DNA of 64,000 nucleotides from Bradyrhizobium betae (GTDB lineage: Bacteria; Pseudomonadota; Alphaproteobacteria; Rhizobiales; Xanthobacteraceae). Below are positions 17,902 to 26,795 of the stretch, piece by piece. The DNA lies in contig NZ_MZXW01000015.1 of the NCBI RefSeq assembly GCF_004123905.1, positions 248,001 to 312,000 of the forward strand, in the 5' to 3' direction. Under the pieces are notes generated by a model. That model saw nothing but the letters and a program-made list of their open reading frames with translations. It ran no database searches and was not told the DNA's origin. Position 1 is the stretch's first letter. Each line of letters opens with the position of its first letter. The translations under genes and the position numbers were made by a program.

Positions 17902-18393
17902 TTAACCGGTATCCCGAAGCCGCTCAATGCCTTGCGTCGAGACGCTGGCAAGCCCGTCACGCACACGAATGCCTGCGATGACGCGGTCGGGCGCGATTTC
18001 CGCCAGCGGCACCAGCACGAAGGCCCGCTCGAACAGGCGCGGATGCGGCAGGGTCAGGTCGGGCTTCTGAAACGACACATCGTCATAGGCGATCATGTCG
18101 AGATCGAGCGTGCGCGGGCCCCATTGCCGGTCCTTGTTGCGCGTGCGGCCGAATTTCTGCTCGACCTTCTGCATCACGAACAGCAGCGCGTGCGGATCGA
18201 GGCCGGTCTCGATCTCGACGCAGGCATTGACGAAAGGATCCTGATCCTCGTCGCCCCAGGGCGGGGTGCTGTAGTCCGAGGAGCGTGCGATCATTGCGGC
18301 TTGCGCCATGCCGCAGATATGGGCGATCGCCTTACGGAATGTCGCGCGGACATCGCCGACATTGCCGCCGAGTGCGATCAGCACGCTTGCCAT
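17902..18393 (-). CDS. folK: 2-amino-4-hydroxy-6-hydroxymethyldihydropteridine pyrophosphokinase (HPPK)
   Basis: 163 residues. The opening IALGGNVGDVRATFRKA and the signature RTLDLDMIAYDD (ATP and Mg binding) followed by LPHPRLFERAFVLVPLAEIAP are diagnostic. It pyrophosphorylates 6-hydroxymethyl-dihydropterin, the step before FolP. It is the last of folP-folB-folK, one base after folB. All three consecutive pterin-branch enzymes are encoded in order, so this is a compact folate operon. Confidence 0.95.
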   Translation of the reverse strand: MASVLIALGGNVGDVRATFRKAIAHICGMAQAAMIARSSDYSTPPWGDEDQDPFVNACVEIETGLDPHALLFVMQKVEQKFGRTRNKDRQWGPRTLDLDMIAYDDVSFQKPDLTLPHPRLFERAFVLVPLAEIAPDRVIAGIRVRDGLASVSTQGIERLRDTG

Positions 18394-18394
18394 G

Positions 18395-18763
18395 TCAGGG
18401 ATGCCGCGAGCGCGTCAGCATGATGCCGACGTCGTCGAAGATCGCGGCGATCGGCGCATGCGGCTTGTGCACGGTGATCTTCACGGCGCGAATGCGCGGG
18501 AAGTGCGACAGAATGGCATCGGCCACCGCGCCGGCCGCGCGCTCCAAAAGCTTGTAATTGGTGTTCTTGAACGCCGCCGTCGTGGTCGCCACGACTTCGG
18601 CGTAGGACACGGTGTCGGCGAGCCGGTCACTGCGCGAAGGCTCCGACAGGTCGGTATAGAGTTCGAGGTCGATGACGAACCGCTGGCCGACCTCGGTCTC
18701 GTGCTCCATCACGCCATGGCGGGCGTGGATCGACAGGCCGGTGACGAAGATCGTATCGGTCAT
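18395..18763 (-). CDS. folB: Dihydroneopterin aldolase
   Basis: 122 residues, the normal length. The N-terminal IFVTGLSIHARHGVMEHE contains the conserved HARHGV with the substrate-binding Glu region. Tyr54 (DTVSYAEV) and the C-terminal Lys (ITVHKPHAPI) match active-site positions. It cleaves dihydroneopterin to 6-hydroxymethyl-dihydropterin and glycolaldehyde. The start overlaps the folP stop by 4 bases. Confidence 0.94.
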   Translation of the reverse strand: MTDTIFVTGLSIHARHGVMEHETEVGQRFVIDLELYTDLSEPSRSDRLADTVSYAEVVATTTAAFKNTNYKLLERAAGAVADAILSHFPRIRAVKITVHKPHAPIAAIFDDVGIMLTRSRHP

Positions 18764-19632
18764 GGCTTGCTCTCTGGCTTGCTCTCGATTGCGTGCGCGA
18801 CCCGCAGAGCCTGCAAGGTCTCGGCGACGTCATGGGTCCGGATGATCTTTGCGCCCTTCTGTGCGGCGATCAGATGCGCGGCGATCGAGCCGGCGAGCCG
18901 CTCCGATGGCTCCGATGGCGACACCGAGGCGATGAAGCGTTTTCGCGAGGCGCCGACCAGGATCGGCAGCCCGAACATGTCGAGCTCGCCGAGCCGCGCC
19001 AGCGCGATCATGCTCTGCTCGGCGGTCTTGCCGAAGCCGATGCCGGGATCGAGCACGATTTTTTCGCGCGCGATGCCCGCTTTCGCGGCGATATCCAGCG
19101 AGCGCAGGAAAAACGCTTTCATGTCGACGACGATGTCGATGGTGGGATCGACGCTGTCGCGGTTGTGCATGACGATGATTGGGACGCCTCTCGCCGCGAC
19201 CAGCGGCGCCATGGCCGCATCGCGTTGCAGACCCCAGACGTCGTTGGCGATCGCTGCGCCCTGGTCGAGTGCGAAGGCGACCACGTCCGCCTTCATGCTG
19301 TCGATCGACACCGGCACACCGAGCGCTACCAGGCCTGCCAGCACCGGCTTCAGCCGGGCGAGCTCGTCCGCAGCGGTGACGGTCTTCGCGCCGGTGTAGG
19401 GCCGGGTGGATTCCGCGCCGATATCGATGATGTCGACGCCAGCCTCGATCATCGCCTGCGCCCGCTTCAGCGCCTGCTCGGGCGCGATGAACTGGCCGCC
19501 GTCGGAGAAGGAGTCCGGGGTGACGTTGAGCACGCCCATCACTGCCGGGATCGGTCGTTCCAGCAGTTTCCGCAACGTATCAGCCCCGGCCGAGCCGGCC
19601 GACGGGACGGATGGGGAGGGCGAGGCATTCAT
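18760..19632 (-). CDS. folP: Dihydropteroate synthase
   Basis: 290 residues from ATG 19632 (MNASPSPSVPS). The frame is open back to 19785, but that part is translated repeat DNA and is excluded. Family signatures are GVLNVTPDSFSDGG, DIIDIGAESTRPY, VSIDSMKADV, DPGIGFGKT and the C-terminal RTHDV. It joins hydroxymethyl-dihydropterin pyrophosphate to p-aminobenzoate and is the sulfonamide target. First gene of the folate operon. Confidence 0.95.
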   Translation of the reverse strand: MNASPSPSVPSAGSAGADTLRKLLERPIPAVMGVLNVTPDSFSDGGQFIAPEQALKRAQAMIEAGVDIIDIGAESTRPYTGAKTVTAADELARLKPVLAGLVALGVPVSIDSMKADVVAFALDQGAAIANDVWGLQRDAAMAPLVAARGVPIIVMHNRDSVDPTIDIVVDMKAFFLRSLDIAAKAGIAREKIVLDPGIGFGKTAEQSMIALARLGELDMFGLPILVGASRKRFIASVSPSEPSERLAGSIAAHLIAAQKGAKIIRTHDVAETLQALRVAHAIESKPESKP

Positions 19633-19682
19633 GCGGCTCGCTTTAGCGGTCGGGGAGGGGGAGTTCAAGACCAACACTCGAC

Positions 19683-19784
19683 TGTCATTGCCCGCGAAAG
19701 CGGGCAAATCCAGTACTCCGAGGCAGTGTGGTGATACGGAGGAGCCGTGGCGTACTGGATACCCCGCCTTCGCGGGGTATGACA
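19683..19784. repeat. Interspersed palindromic repeat, family C (TGTCATTGCCCGCGAAAGCGGG type)
   Basis: The left arm TGTCATTGCCCGCGAAAGCG continues into CAAATCCAGTACTCC. The right arm reads TACTGGATACCCCGCC then TTCGCGGGGTATGACA, an imperfect inverted copy. The element lies between folP and the DUF4332 gene and artificially lengthens the folP reading frame. This type is frequent between Bradyrhizobium genes. Confidence 0.75.
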
Positions 19785-19825
19785 CCGAGAGCTATGGCTG
19801 CAGGTCGGATGACGCGAGAGCGGCC

Positions 19826-20233
19826 CTAATACGTGATCTTCGGCGGCAGCTTCTTCGCCCTGGCGATGATGTCGCCGACCGACTTCTCCGACGGCAGGAT
19901 GCGGACGAGCTTCTTCTTCTCGTTGGCGTCCCGCATGCTCTGGGCGAGCCTTGCCGGATTCCGATAGGCGAGCTCGCGCACGGTGGTGACGCCGGCGGCG
20001 CGGACGAGGCCGACCTTGGCGCGGCCCATCCCGGGGATGCGCATGTAGTCGGAGACGTTGGCCCATTCGAGCAATTGCTGCTCGCTGATGCCGGTCTTAG
20101 CGGAGAGCGCCTTGCGGCCCTTCACGGTCGAGGCCGCCTCGAGCAGCGCGTCGGTCGTGCGGATGCCTTGCGCCTTCAACTTGTTGGCGGCAAAGGCCGA
20201 CAGGCCCTCAATCTCGGAAATCGGATATGTCAT
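19826..20233 (-). CDS. DUF4332 helix-hairpin-helix protein
   Basis: 135 residues. It is built of helix-hairpin-helix-like repeats: IEGLSAFAANKLKAQGIRTTDALLEAA near the N-terminus and RIPGMGRAKVGLVRAAGVTTVRELA in the middle, matching DUF4332. Such tandem HhH units usually contact DNA non-specifically, but the biochemical role is unknown. It ends KKLPPKITY. It sits between the folate operon and the DUF2267-like gene on the same strand. Confidence 0.82.
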   Translation of the reverse strand: MTYPISEIEGLSAFAANKLKAQGIRTTDALLEAASTVKGRKALSAKTGISEQQLLEWANVSDYMRIPGMGRAKVGLVRAAGVTTVRELAYRNPARLAQSMRDANEKKKLVRILPSEKSVGDIIARAKKLPPKITY

Positions 20234-20259
20234 GATACTCGATATGAAATGCGAAAGCC

Positions 20260-20625
20260 TCAGGCGAACTGGCTGAGGCCGGGAGTCCCTGCAATGATCT
20301 TGCCCATCTGATCCGCTCCGATTTTGTCTCGGCCGAAGCGGAAAAGTTCACGGGCGATCGTCTGAATGTCGGACATGGCAAGTCCAAGGCCCATCAGGCG
20401 CGTGCCTACCGCCATCAGGCCGCCACCCATCAGCCGCGATAGTCCGCCGCCGCTCCTGGACGCCTCGATGGCTGCTTCAGCACCGGGAATCTGATCGATC
20501 AGGGCCTGGACGCTGTCGGAAGGACCCTCGTTGCGAAGGAAGCCCAGGATAATGCCGACGGTCTTTTCAGCCACAGCACCGTCTATGCTGGCGTTTGTCG
20601 CCAGCCGCCCGATCAGCTCGTCCAT
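20260..20625 (-). CDS. DUF2267/DUF2780-like small protein
   Basis: 121 residues. The N-terminal half (MDELIGRLATNASIDGAVAEKTVGIILGFL, then GPSDSVQALIDQIPGAEAAI) resembles the DUF2267/DUF2780 helical domain. A Gly-rich hinge (SGGGLSRLMGGGLMAVGTRLMGLGLAM) and a helical tail ending GTPGLSQFA follow. Soluble, no signal peptide. Function unknown. It could share a transcript with the DUF4332 gene (26-base gap). Confidence 0.7.
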   Translation of the reverse strand: MDELIGRLATNASIDGAVAEKTVGIILGFLRNEGPSDSVQALIDQIPGAEAAIEASRSGGGLSRLMGGGLMAVGTRLMGLGLAMSDIQTIARELFRFGRDKIGADQMGKIIAGTPGLSQFA

Positions 20626-20974
20626 AAAGCTCGCCCCTCAGCCGGTTGCACGCCGGAGTATTTCTTCGAAAAACGATCTTGAGCCGGTGTGATGTGAAAT
20701 TCAAGCGATGAACGCGACCAACGTTCCGATTCATTCTCGAACGCGCGGAAAGTGTTGCAGCGATGCAAGAGCGGAGATGGAATCGGCAAAAAATTGCCGC
20801 GGTGCGAACGCCTCGTTCCGACTTTTGTCTGATGTCGTCGGCTTCTTTTCCGACAATGTCGCATGTTCAGGGCATGTTGAACGGTTTTAATCGACACGCG
20901 ACATGCGTTAAACTACGGAACTGGTGCATTTAGGTTTCAATACGCGAAACACGGCAGAGAGATCAGAGAGCATC
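20626..20974. other. Divergent intergenic region
   Basis: About 350 bases lie between the DUF2267-like gene (minus) and the HerA-like ATPase gene (plus). It is less GC-rich than its surroundings. I see no protein-like frame, RNA gene or convincing terminator. It should contain both promoters, which I cannot place with confidence. Confidence 0.5.
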
Positions 20975-22597
20975 ATGACGGCACAGGACAGCAAGCTCGA
21001 CGACACCGACGACAAGATCTTCGTCGGCAAGGGAGACGAGCAGGCATGGCTGACGCTCGCGCTCGCCAATCGCCACGGCCTCGTCACCGGTGCAACTGGA
21101 ACCGGCAAGACCGTGACGCTGCAAGTCATGGCGGAAGGATTTGCGCGCGCCGGTGTCCCGGTCTTCGCGGCCGACATCAAGGGCGACCTCTCCGGCATCT
21201 CCGAGGTCGGCGAGGCCAAGGATTTTATTGTCAAGCGCGCCACCGAGATGGGGCTGACGTTCCAGCCTGATCAATTCTCCACGGTGTTCTGGGACGTGTT
21301 CGGTGAGCAGGGCCATCCGGTGCGGGCGACCGTCACGGAAATGGGGCCGCTGCTGCTCGCGCGCATGCTCGATCTGAACGATGTGCAGGAAGGCGTGCTC
21401 AACGTCGCCTTCCGCGTCGCCGACGACGCCGGACTGACCCTCATCGATATGAAGGATCTGCGCGCGTTGCTCGATGCCATCGTGCCCGACGCAGGCAAGA
21501 AGGCGGCGGACGCCGAGGAAAGTCCGCTTGCCGACATCAAGAAGGCGGCGCAGGGGTTTGGCAACGTCACCAAGGCCACCGTCGGCACCATCCAGCGCCA
21601 GTTGCTGGTGCTGGAGAATCAGGGCGCCTCCAAATTCTTCGGCGAGCCGGCGCTGACGCTGAAGGATTTCATGAAGACCGACCGCGACGGCCGCGGCATG
21701 GTCAACATCCTTGTTGCCGACAAGCTGCTTCAGAGTCCACGGCTTTACGCGACATTCCTGCTGTGGATGCTGTCGGAGCTGTTCGAGGAGCTACCTGAAG
21801 CGGGCGATCTGCCCAAGCCAAAACTGGTGTTCTTCTTCGACGAGGCGCATCTGTTGTTCAACGATGCGCCGAAGGCACTGATGGACAAGATCGAGCAGGT
21901 GGTGCGTCTGATCCGCTCCAAGGGTGTCGGCATCTACTTCGTGACGCAGAACCCGGTCGACGTTCCCGACCGCGTGCTCGGACAATTGGGCAACCGGGTG
22001 CAGCACGCGCTGCGCGCCTTCACCCCACGCGATCAGAAGGCGGTCGCCGCCGCGGCCCAGACCTTCCGCCCCAACCCGAAGCTCGACACCGCCAAGGTGA
22101 TCATGGAGCTCGGCAAGGGCGAGGCACTGGTATCGTTCCTCGAAGGCAACGGCACGCCGGCGATGGTCGAGCGTGTCATGATCCGGCCGCCATCCGCCCG
22201 GATCGGGCCGATCACGCCGGAAGAGCGCAAGGCGATCATGGATGCAAGCCCTGTGAAGGGCAAATACGACACCGCCGTCGATGCAGAGTCAGCCTATGAG
22301 ATGATCCAGAAGCGCATCGCCGGCACGGCGGCGACGGCGGATACCAGCGCGGTCGGCGGAGGTGGAGGCATCCTCGGCCAGATCGGCTCGATCGTCGGCA
22401 CCATCTTCGGCACCAACGTCAAGCGGGGTCGCCTGTCGGCGGGCCAGGTCATCGCGCGCGACGTGACGCGATCGGTGACCAACCAGGTGATCGGAGGAAT
22501 GGCGGCCAATGTCGGCAAGTCGGTTGCCGGCCAGCTCGGCGGCTCGATCGGCCGCACCCTGGTCCGCGGCGCGCTTGGCGGCCTGCTGCGGAGGTAG
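20975..22597 (+). CDS. HerA-like (DUF853) P-loop ATPase
   Basis: 540 residues from ATG 20975; the frame extends to 20924 without family similarity. Walker A is GATGTGKT (39-46) and Walker B is [12 protein letters not shown]. The domain matches the helicase HerA C-terminal/DUF853 group. The C-terminus has a Gly-rich hinge ([20 protein letters not shown]) and a tail rich in [15 protein letters not shown]. These cytoplasmic ATPases resemble HerA/FtsK translocases, but bacterial members lack a defined role. Monocistronic or followed by the GT87 gene. Confidence 0.9.
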   Translation: MTAQDSKLDDTDDKIFVGKGDEQAWLTLALANRHGLVTGATGTGKTVTLQVMAEGFARAGVPVFAADIKGDLSGISEVGEAKDFIVKRATEMGLTFQPDQFSTVFWDVFGEQGHPVRATVTEMGPLLLARMLDLNDVQEGVLNVAFRVADDAGLTLIDMKDLRALLDAIVPDAGKKAADAEESPLADIKKAAQGFGNVTKATVGTIQRQLLVLENQGASKFFGEPALTLKDFMKTDRDGRGMVNILVADKLLQSPRLYATFLLWMLSELFEELPEAGDLPKPKLVFFFDEAHLLFNDAPKALMDKIEQVVRLIRSKGVGIYFVTQNPVDVPDRVLGQLGNRVQHALRAFTPRDQKAVAAAAQTFRPNPKLDTAKVIMELGKGEALVSFLEGNGTPAMVERVMIRPPSARIGPITPEERKAIMDASPVKGKYDTAVDAESAYEMIQKRIAGTAATADTSAVGGGGGILGQIGSIVGTIFGTNVKRGRLSAGQVIARDVTRSVTNQVIGGMAANVGKSVAGQLGGSIGRTLVRGALGGLLRR

Positions 22598-22727
22598 GCA
22601 AGTCAAGCCCTGTTTGGGGCAATTCGTCTGCCGGGGGCGAGCGCGCGACGGTACAAATTTGGGTGAGGGGGACTCTCCAAGCGTCCGCCGGTCTGCTACG
22701 TGCTACCTGTTGCCGACTGGACATAAT

Positions 22728-24056
22728 GTGACATCACCGAATCTATCAGACAAACCGGGCGCACTCCGGACCTTCTCGCTGCATGCGCCGCTCGACCTGC
22801 TCTTCCTGCTCTGTTGCCTGATCCTGACCGCTGATGTTCTCGGTCCGGAGATCTTCGGCCACGGCAAGACCAAGGATTATGGGCTCTGGTATTGGGCCGG
22901 ACAGCAGGTCTTGCAGGGAGGGCCGCTCTATCCCGGCGATGTCAGGGAGTACTTCGAGTTCATCTATCCGCCATTGCCCGCGATCCTGCTGGCGATCCCG
23001 AGCTGGTTCGGCAAGATCGCGCTCTACACCGTCCTGTCGATCCTGAATGTCGTGGCGTGGTGGTACACGGGCATGTTCTCCAATGCCATGACGGGATCGG
23101 GCCAACGGGCCGGCCCATGGCTGGAAGCGTTGCCGGCCTTGGTCACCGTGACCTTCGTGTTCGACATGTTCGACCTTGGCCAGCCGAACCTCGTCCTGCT
23201 CGCGATGATGCTGTGGGGCTTCTGGTGCTTGCAGCATCAGCGGGGCTGGCTCGCAGGCTTCCTGTTCGCGCTCGCCACCGCCATCAAGGTGTTTCCGATC
23301 GCGGTGCTGCCTTATCTCATCTGGCGGCGGCAGTGGGCGGCCGTGGTCGCGACCGTCGCCTTCACCGGCATCCTTCTTTATGTCGTGCCGGCGCCGATCC
23401 GCGGCTTCGAGCGCAACGCGGCCGAACTGAAGACCTGGTACCAGGGCATGGTCGGCACGAGCTCGGAAAAGGGCTTTGGCCAGCGCGACGAGCAGAACTG
23501 GTCGTGGGTCAACCAGTCCGTCATTGCGGTCACGCACCGCCTGGTCCGGCCGATCAACTACAATCAGGAAGATCCCAACAAGCCACCGCGCACGATGAAC
23601 ATCATCGACGTCGACTACAAGACGGCGAACTTGATCGTGCTCGCGGTGTCGGCGCTGCTCGGGCTAGGATTCCTCGCGGTGATGCCGCCGCAAGCGCGGC
23701 GGACGGCGCGCTCGGATGCCGAGGAGCTCGGCATCCTGTTCTGCCTCATGACGGTCGCCTCGCCTTTGGCGCGGCAATACTACTTCATGTGGCTGTTCTT
23801 CCCGATGACGGTGCTGATGCATCGTGCCGCCTTCGACGTGCGGCCGAATGTGCGTCTGGGAACCTGGCTGGCGCTGGGCGCGGCCGGCATCCTCATGCTG
23901 CTGGCGCTGCCGTGGTTTCCGAATGTCATCCAGGCCTGGGGCAACAACCTCATTGCCACGGCCATTCTTGCAGGTAGCCTCGCATGGCACATCCGCCATC
24001 CGCCGGTTGCTTCTGGCTCCGAGCCCGAGACGGCGCTAAAAGCCAAAGCATCTTGA
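22728..24056 (+). CDS. GT87/DUF2029 integral-membrane glycosyltransferase
   Basis: About 442 residues from GTG 22728 (VTSPNLSDKPGALRTF); the frame runs further upstream without family character. Multiple hydrophobic helices follow the first one at LDLLFLLCCLILTADVL. The early loop has KDYGLWYWAGQQVLQGGPLYP and EYFEFIYPPLPAILL, typical of polyprenyl-phosphate-mannose-dependent transferases of the DUF2029/GT87 family. It probably moves a sugar from a lipid carrier on the outer face of the inner membrane; the acceptor is unknown. The exact start is uncertain because no good Shine-Dalgarno is visible. Confidence 0.83.
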   Translation: MTSPNLSDKPGALRTFSLHAPLDLLFLLCCLILTADVLGPEIFGHGKTKDYGLWYWAGQQVLQGGPLYPGDVREYFEFIYPPLPAILLAIPSWFGKIALYTVLSILNVVAWWYTGMFSNAMTGSGQRAGPWLEALPALVTVTFVFDMFDLGQPNLVLLAMMLWGFWCLQHQRGWLAGFLFALATAIKVFPIAVLPYLIWRRQWAAVVATVAFTGILLYVVPAPIRGFERNAAELKTWYQGMVGTSSEKGFGQRDEQNWSWVNQSVIAVTHRLVRPINYNQEDPNKPPRTMNIIDVDYKTANLIVLAVSALLGLGFLAVMPPQARRTARSDAEELGILFCLMTVASPLARQYYFMWLFFPMTVLMHRAAFDVRPNVRLGTWLALGAAGILMLLALPWFPNVIQAWGNNLIATAILAGSLAWHIRHPPVASGSEPETALKAKAS

Positions 24057-24090
24057 ACGACAAGACATCTTGAACGCAGGGAATCCGACC

Positions 24091-25485
24091 ATGGCCAATC
24101 CGCAGCTTCAATCCGTGCTCGACCACATCGACAAGGATTTTGACAACAGCCTGGAGCGTCTGTTCTCGCTGTTGCGGATCAAGTCGATCTCCGCCGATCC
24201 GGCCTTTGCCGGAGATTGCAAGGCGGCCGCCGAGCATCTCGCCAAGGATATCGCGAGCCTCGGTGTCGCAACCGAAGTGCGCGCCACCGCCGGCCATCCC
24301 GCCATCGTCGGCAAGACCAACGCAGGCGGCCGCCCGCACGTCATCTTCTACGGCCATTACGATGTGCAGCCGGTCGATCCGGAAAATCTCTGGAATCGTC
24401 CGCCGTTCGAGCCCGTGGTCACCGATCATGCCGACGGCCGCAAGATCATCGTCGCCCGCGGCGCCGAGGACGACAAGGGCCAGGTCATGACCTTCGTCGA
24501 GGCCTGCCGCGCCTGGAAGAAGGTGACGGGTTCGCTGCCGATCGACATCACCTTCCTGATCGAAGGCGAGGAAGAAGTCGGCTCGAAGAACTTTGTCCCG
24601 TTCATCGAGGCCAACAAGGACGAGTTCAAAGCGGATTACGTGCTCGTGTGCGACACCGGCATGTGGGACCGCAACACGCCGGCGATCACGACGTCGCTGC
24701 GCGGCCTGCTCTATGAAGAGCTGAAGATCACGGCTGCCAATCGCGATCTGCATTCCGGCGTGTTCGGCGGCAGCGCGATGAACCCGATCCGGGTTCTCAC
24801 GAAGATTCTCGGCGGGCTGTTCGATGACGACAACCGCATCACCATCCCCGGCTTCTATGACGGCGTGCAGGATCTGCCGCCCGACATCCTGGAGCAGTGG
24901 AAGAAGCTCAATCTCACGCCGGAGATGTTCTTGAAGCCGATCGGGCTGTCGATCCCGGCCGGCGAGAAGGGCCGGCTGCTGATCGAGCAGGCGTCCTCGC
25001 GTCCGACCTGCGACGTCAACGGCATCTGGGGCGGCTATATCGGCGAAGGCTCCAAGACGGTGATCCCGTCGCACGCCTCGGCAAAGGTTTCGTTCCGTCT
25101 GGTCGAAGGGCAGGACCCGCAGAAGATCCGCAAGGCTTTTCGCGACTACGTGACCGCGCGGCTCCCGGGTGACTGCAAGGTCGAGTTCGGCGATCATTCC
25201 GCCGCACCCGCCGTCGCGCTCGACTGGAACATGAAGCCGCTTGCGGCCGCCAGCAAGGCGCTGTCGGAGGAATGGGGCAAGGAGACCGTGCTGATGGGCT
25301 CCGGCGCCTCGATCCCGATCGTCGCCGATTTCAAGCGCACGCTGGGCCTGGACTCGCTGCTGGTCGGCTTCGGTCTCGACGACGACAACATCCACTCGCC
25401 GAACGAGAAATACGACCTCCGCAGCTTCCAGAAGGGCATCCGCTCCTGGGCCCGGATTCTCGCGGCGCTGGCCGAGGTGAAGTAG
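24091..25485 (+). CDS. M20-family metallopeptidase (dipeptidase/ArgE-DapE type)
   Basis: 464 residues from ATG 24091; an upstream in-frame TTG at 24070 is less likely. The M20 metal centre is visible: FYGHYDVQPVD (His89, Asp91), ARGAEDDKGQ (bridging Asp127/128), EGEEEVGS (Glu160/161) and a distal Asp in the VCDTGMW region. The lid/dimerisation domain is inserted at about 200-310. It hydrolyses dipeptides or N-acyl amino acids in the cytoplasm. Substrate cannot be assigned. Confidence 0.92.
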   Translation: MANPQLQSVLDHIDKDFDNSLERLFSLLRIKSISADPAFAGDCKAAAEHLAKDIASLGVATEVRATAGHPAIVGKTNAGGRPHVIFYGHYDVQPVDPENLWNRPPFEPVVTDHADGRKIIVARGAEDDKGQVMTFVEACRAWKKVTGSLPIDITFLIEGEEEVGSKNFVPFIEANKDEFKADYVLVCDTGMWDRNTPAITTSLRGLLYEELKITAANRDLHSGVFGGSAMNPIRVLTKILGGLFDDDNRITIPGFYDGVQDLPPDILEQWKKLNLTPEMFLKPIGLSIPAGEKGRLLIEQASSRPTCDVNGIWGGYIGEGSKTVIPSHASAKVSFRLVEGQDPQKIRKAFRDYVTARLPGDCKVEFGDHSAAPAVALDWNMKPLAAASKALSEEWGKETVLMGSGASIPIVADFKRTLGLDSLLVGFGLDDDNIHSPNEKYDLRSFQKGIRSWARILAALAEVK

Positions 25486-25497
25486 AGGCGGCGGTGC

Positions 25498-25589
25498 CGT
25501 AAGGTGGGCAAAGGCGCAAAGCGCCGTGCCCACCATCTCTCCCCGATCGCGACGAAGACGTGGGCACGCTTCGCTTTGCCCACCCTACG
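25498..25589. repeat. Interspersed palindromic repeat, family A, copy 2
   Basis: CGTAAGGTGGGCAAAGG at the left pairs with TTTGCCCACCCTACG at the right, with inner GCCGTGCCCACCATC and GACGTGGGCACGC. It matches the copy at 6641-6735 in order and palindromic design. It begins 13 bases after the peptidase stop. Confidence 0.85.
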
Positions 25590-25600
25590 AGACCTTCATC

Positions 25601-25718
25601 CGTCATTGCGAGCGAAGCGAAGCAATCCAGAAATCCCTCCGCGGAGACAGTCTGGATTGCTTCGTCGCATCAGCGCAAAATTGCTTCGCAATTTTGTCGC
25701 GAGCTCCTCGCAATGACG
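25601..25718. repeat. Interspersed palindromic repeat, family B, copy 1
   Basis: The ends are CGTCATTGCGAGCGAAGCGA and CTCCTCGCAATGACG, with inner AGCAATCCAGAA and TCTGGATTGCTTCGTCGC arms. Compared with the copy at 34704-34790 it carries about 33 extra bases containing a nested hairpin (CAAAATTGC, TTC, GCAATTTTG at 25676-25696). It adjoins family A copy 2, forming a mosaic intergenic region. Confidence 0.85.
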
Positions 25719-25740
25719 GGTGTGGCGGCGACCTGCCCCA

Positions 25741-25775
25741 AATAAAAACGCCGCCCGGAATTGGGCGGCGTTTCA
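25741..25775 (-). terminator. Rho-independent terminator between convergent genes
   Basis: A perfect 11-bp stem (AAACGCCGCCC at 25746-25756, GGGCGGCGTTT at 25763-25773) has a 6-base loop. On the minus strand it is followed by TTTATT, so it best terminates the class II aldolase gene. On the plus strand only TTT follows, but it could act for the peptidase too. Confidence 0.85.
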
Positions 25776-25830
25776 TTCCGAAACGTGCAGAGGTCGTTCG
25801 AAAACTATCCTACACGAAATCCCAAGAATT

Positions 25831-26610
25831 TCAAGACCGGTAGCCCGGCAACTCGCGGTCGAGCTTGCGCAGCAGGGGCGGCCACACCAGGTTGGTCGCG
25901 CGCAGCTCGGCGCGGTCGCGGTTGGCGAGCAGCTCGGTGTTCTTGTCGATCGCGATATCGTCGACCGGATAGACCGGGGTGCCCAGCGCGCGGGTGCGCA
26001 CCTGCATCGAGCAGGCGCGCTCGAGGTGGTACATGCGCTCGAAAGCGGAGGCGACCGAGCGGCCGACCGTCAGCGTGCCGTGGTTACGCAGCAGCATGTG
26101 GTTGTGGTCGCCGAGGTCCTTCTGCAGCCGCGGTCGCTCGTCGTGGTCGAGCGCGATGCCTTCATAGTCGTGATAGGCAAGGTCGTGGGTGACGAGCTGC
26201 GCGGTCTGATTCAGCGGCAGCAGCCCCTCGGCCGAGCTCGACACCGCGGTGCCGTCGAGGGTGTGGAGATGCAGCACGCAGGTCGCGTCCTCGCGCACCT
26301 CGTGGATCGCCGAATGGATGGTGAAGCCGGCCGGGTTGATGCTGTACTCGCTCTCGGACAGCTGGTTGCCGTGCAAATCGACCTTGACCAGGCTCGAGGC
26401 CGTGATCTCGTCGAACATCAGCCCGTAGGGGTTGATGAGGAAGTGATGCTCGGGGCCGGGCACGCGGGCGGAGATGTGGGTGTCGACCAGATCGTCCCAG
26501 CCGTACAGCGAGACGAGGCGATAGCAGGCGGCGAGATTGACCCGTTGCTGCCACTCGGCCTCCGTCATATCAGACGGCACTTCCTTCAGGCGCGCTTCCG
26601 CTGGTGACAT
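25831..26610 (-). CDS. Class II aldolase/adducin family protein
   Basis: 259 residues from ATG 26610 (MSPAEARLKEVPSDM), preceded by a GAGA; the frame is open to 26712 without similarity. The fold markers are LVSLYGWDDLVDTHISARVP, FLINPYGLMFDEITASSLVKVD, the zinc His pair in VLHLHTLDG and the later NHGTLTVG. Family members are zinc aldolases or epimerases such as fuculose-phosphate aldolase, but this subgroup is uncharacterised. A strong terminator lies just downstream. Monocistronic. Confidence 0.9.
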   Translation of the reverse strand: MSPAEARLKEVPSDMTEAEWQQRVNLAACYRLVSLYGWDDLVDTHISARVPGPEHHFLINPYGLMFDEITASSLVKVDLHGNQLSESEYSINPAGFTIHSAIHEVREDATCVLHLHTLDGTAVSSSAEGLLPLNQTAQLVTHDLAYHDYEGIALDHDERPRLQKDLGDHNHMLLRNHGTLTVGRSVASAFERMYHLERACSMQVRTRALGTPVYPVDDIAIDKNTELLANRDRAELRATNLVWPPLLRKLDRELPGYRS

Positions 26611-26795
26611 GGCTGGTCTCTCCGAAACATCGTTGTTGCGGGGAGGGAGCGTAGTCGCGGTGATGGCAGGCGGCAAGGCGCACAAAGCGCGGCAGTCAAG
26701 CGTAGCCCGCATGGAGCGCCAGCGGAATGCGGGGGGCGGTCGCTGTCCCGGATGTCGTTGGCGCTACATCCGGGCTAGGAGTCAGGAGAAAATTA

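Noticed and set aside
15979..18423. Long plus-strand frame opposite mutA and folK
   Set aside because: It spans two well-supported minus-strand genes and has no recognisable domain or start signal.
19633..19785. N-terminal extension of FolP by about 50 residues
   Set aside because: The added sequence is translated repeat DNA (family C). FolP homologues start near the ATG at 19632.
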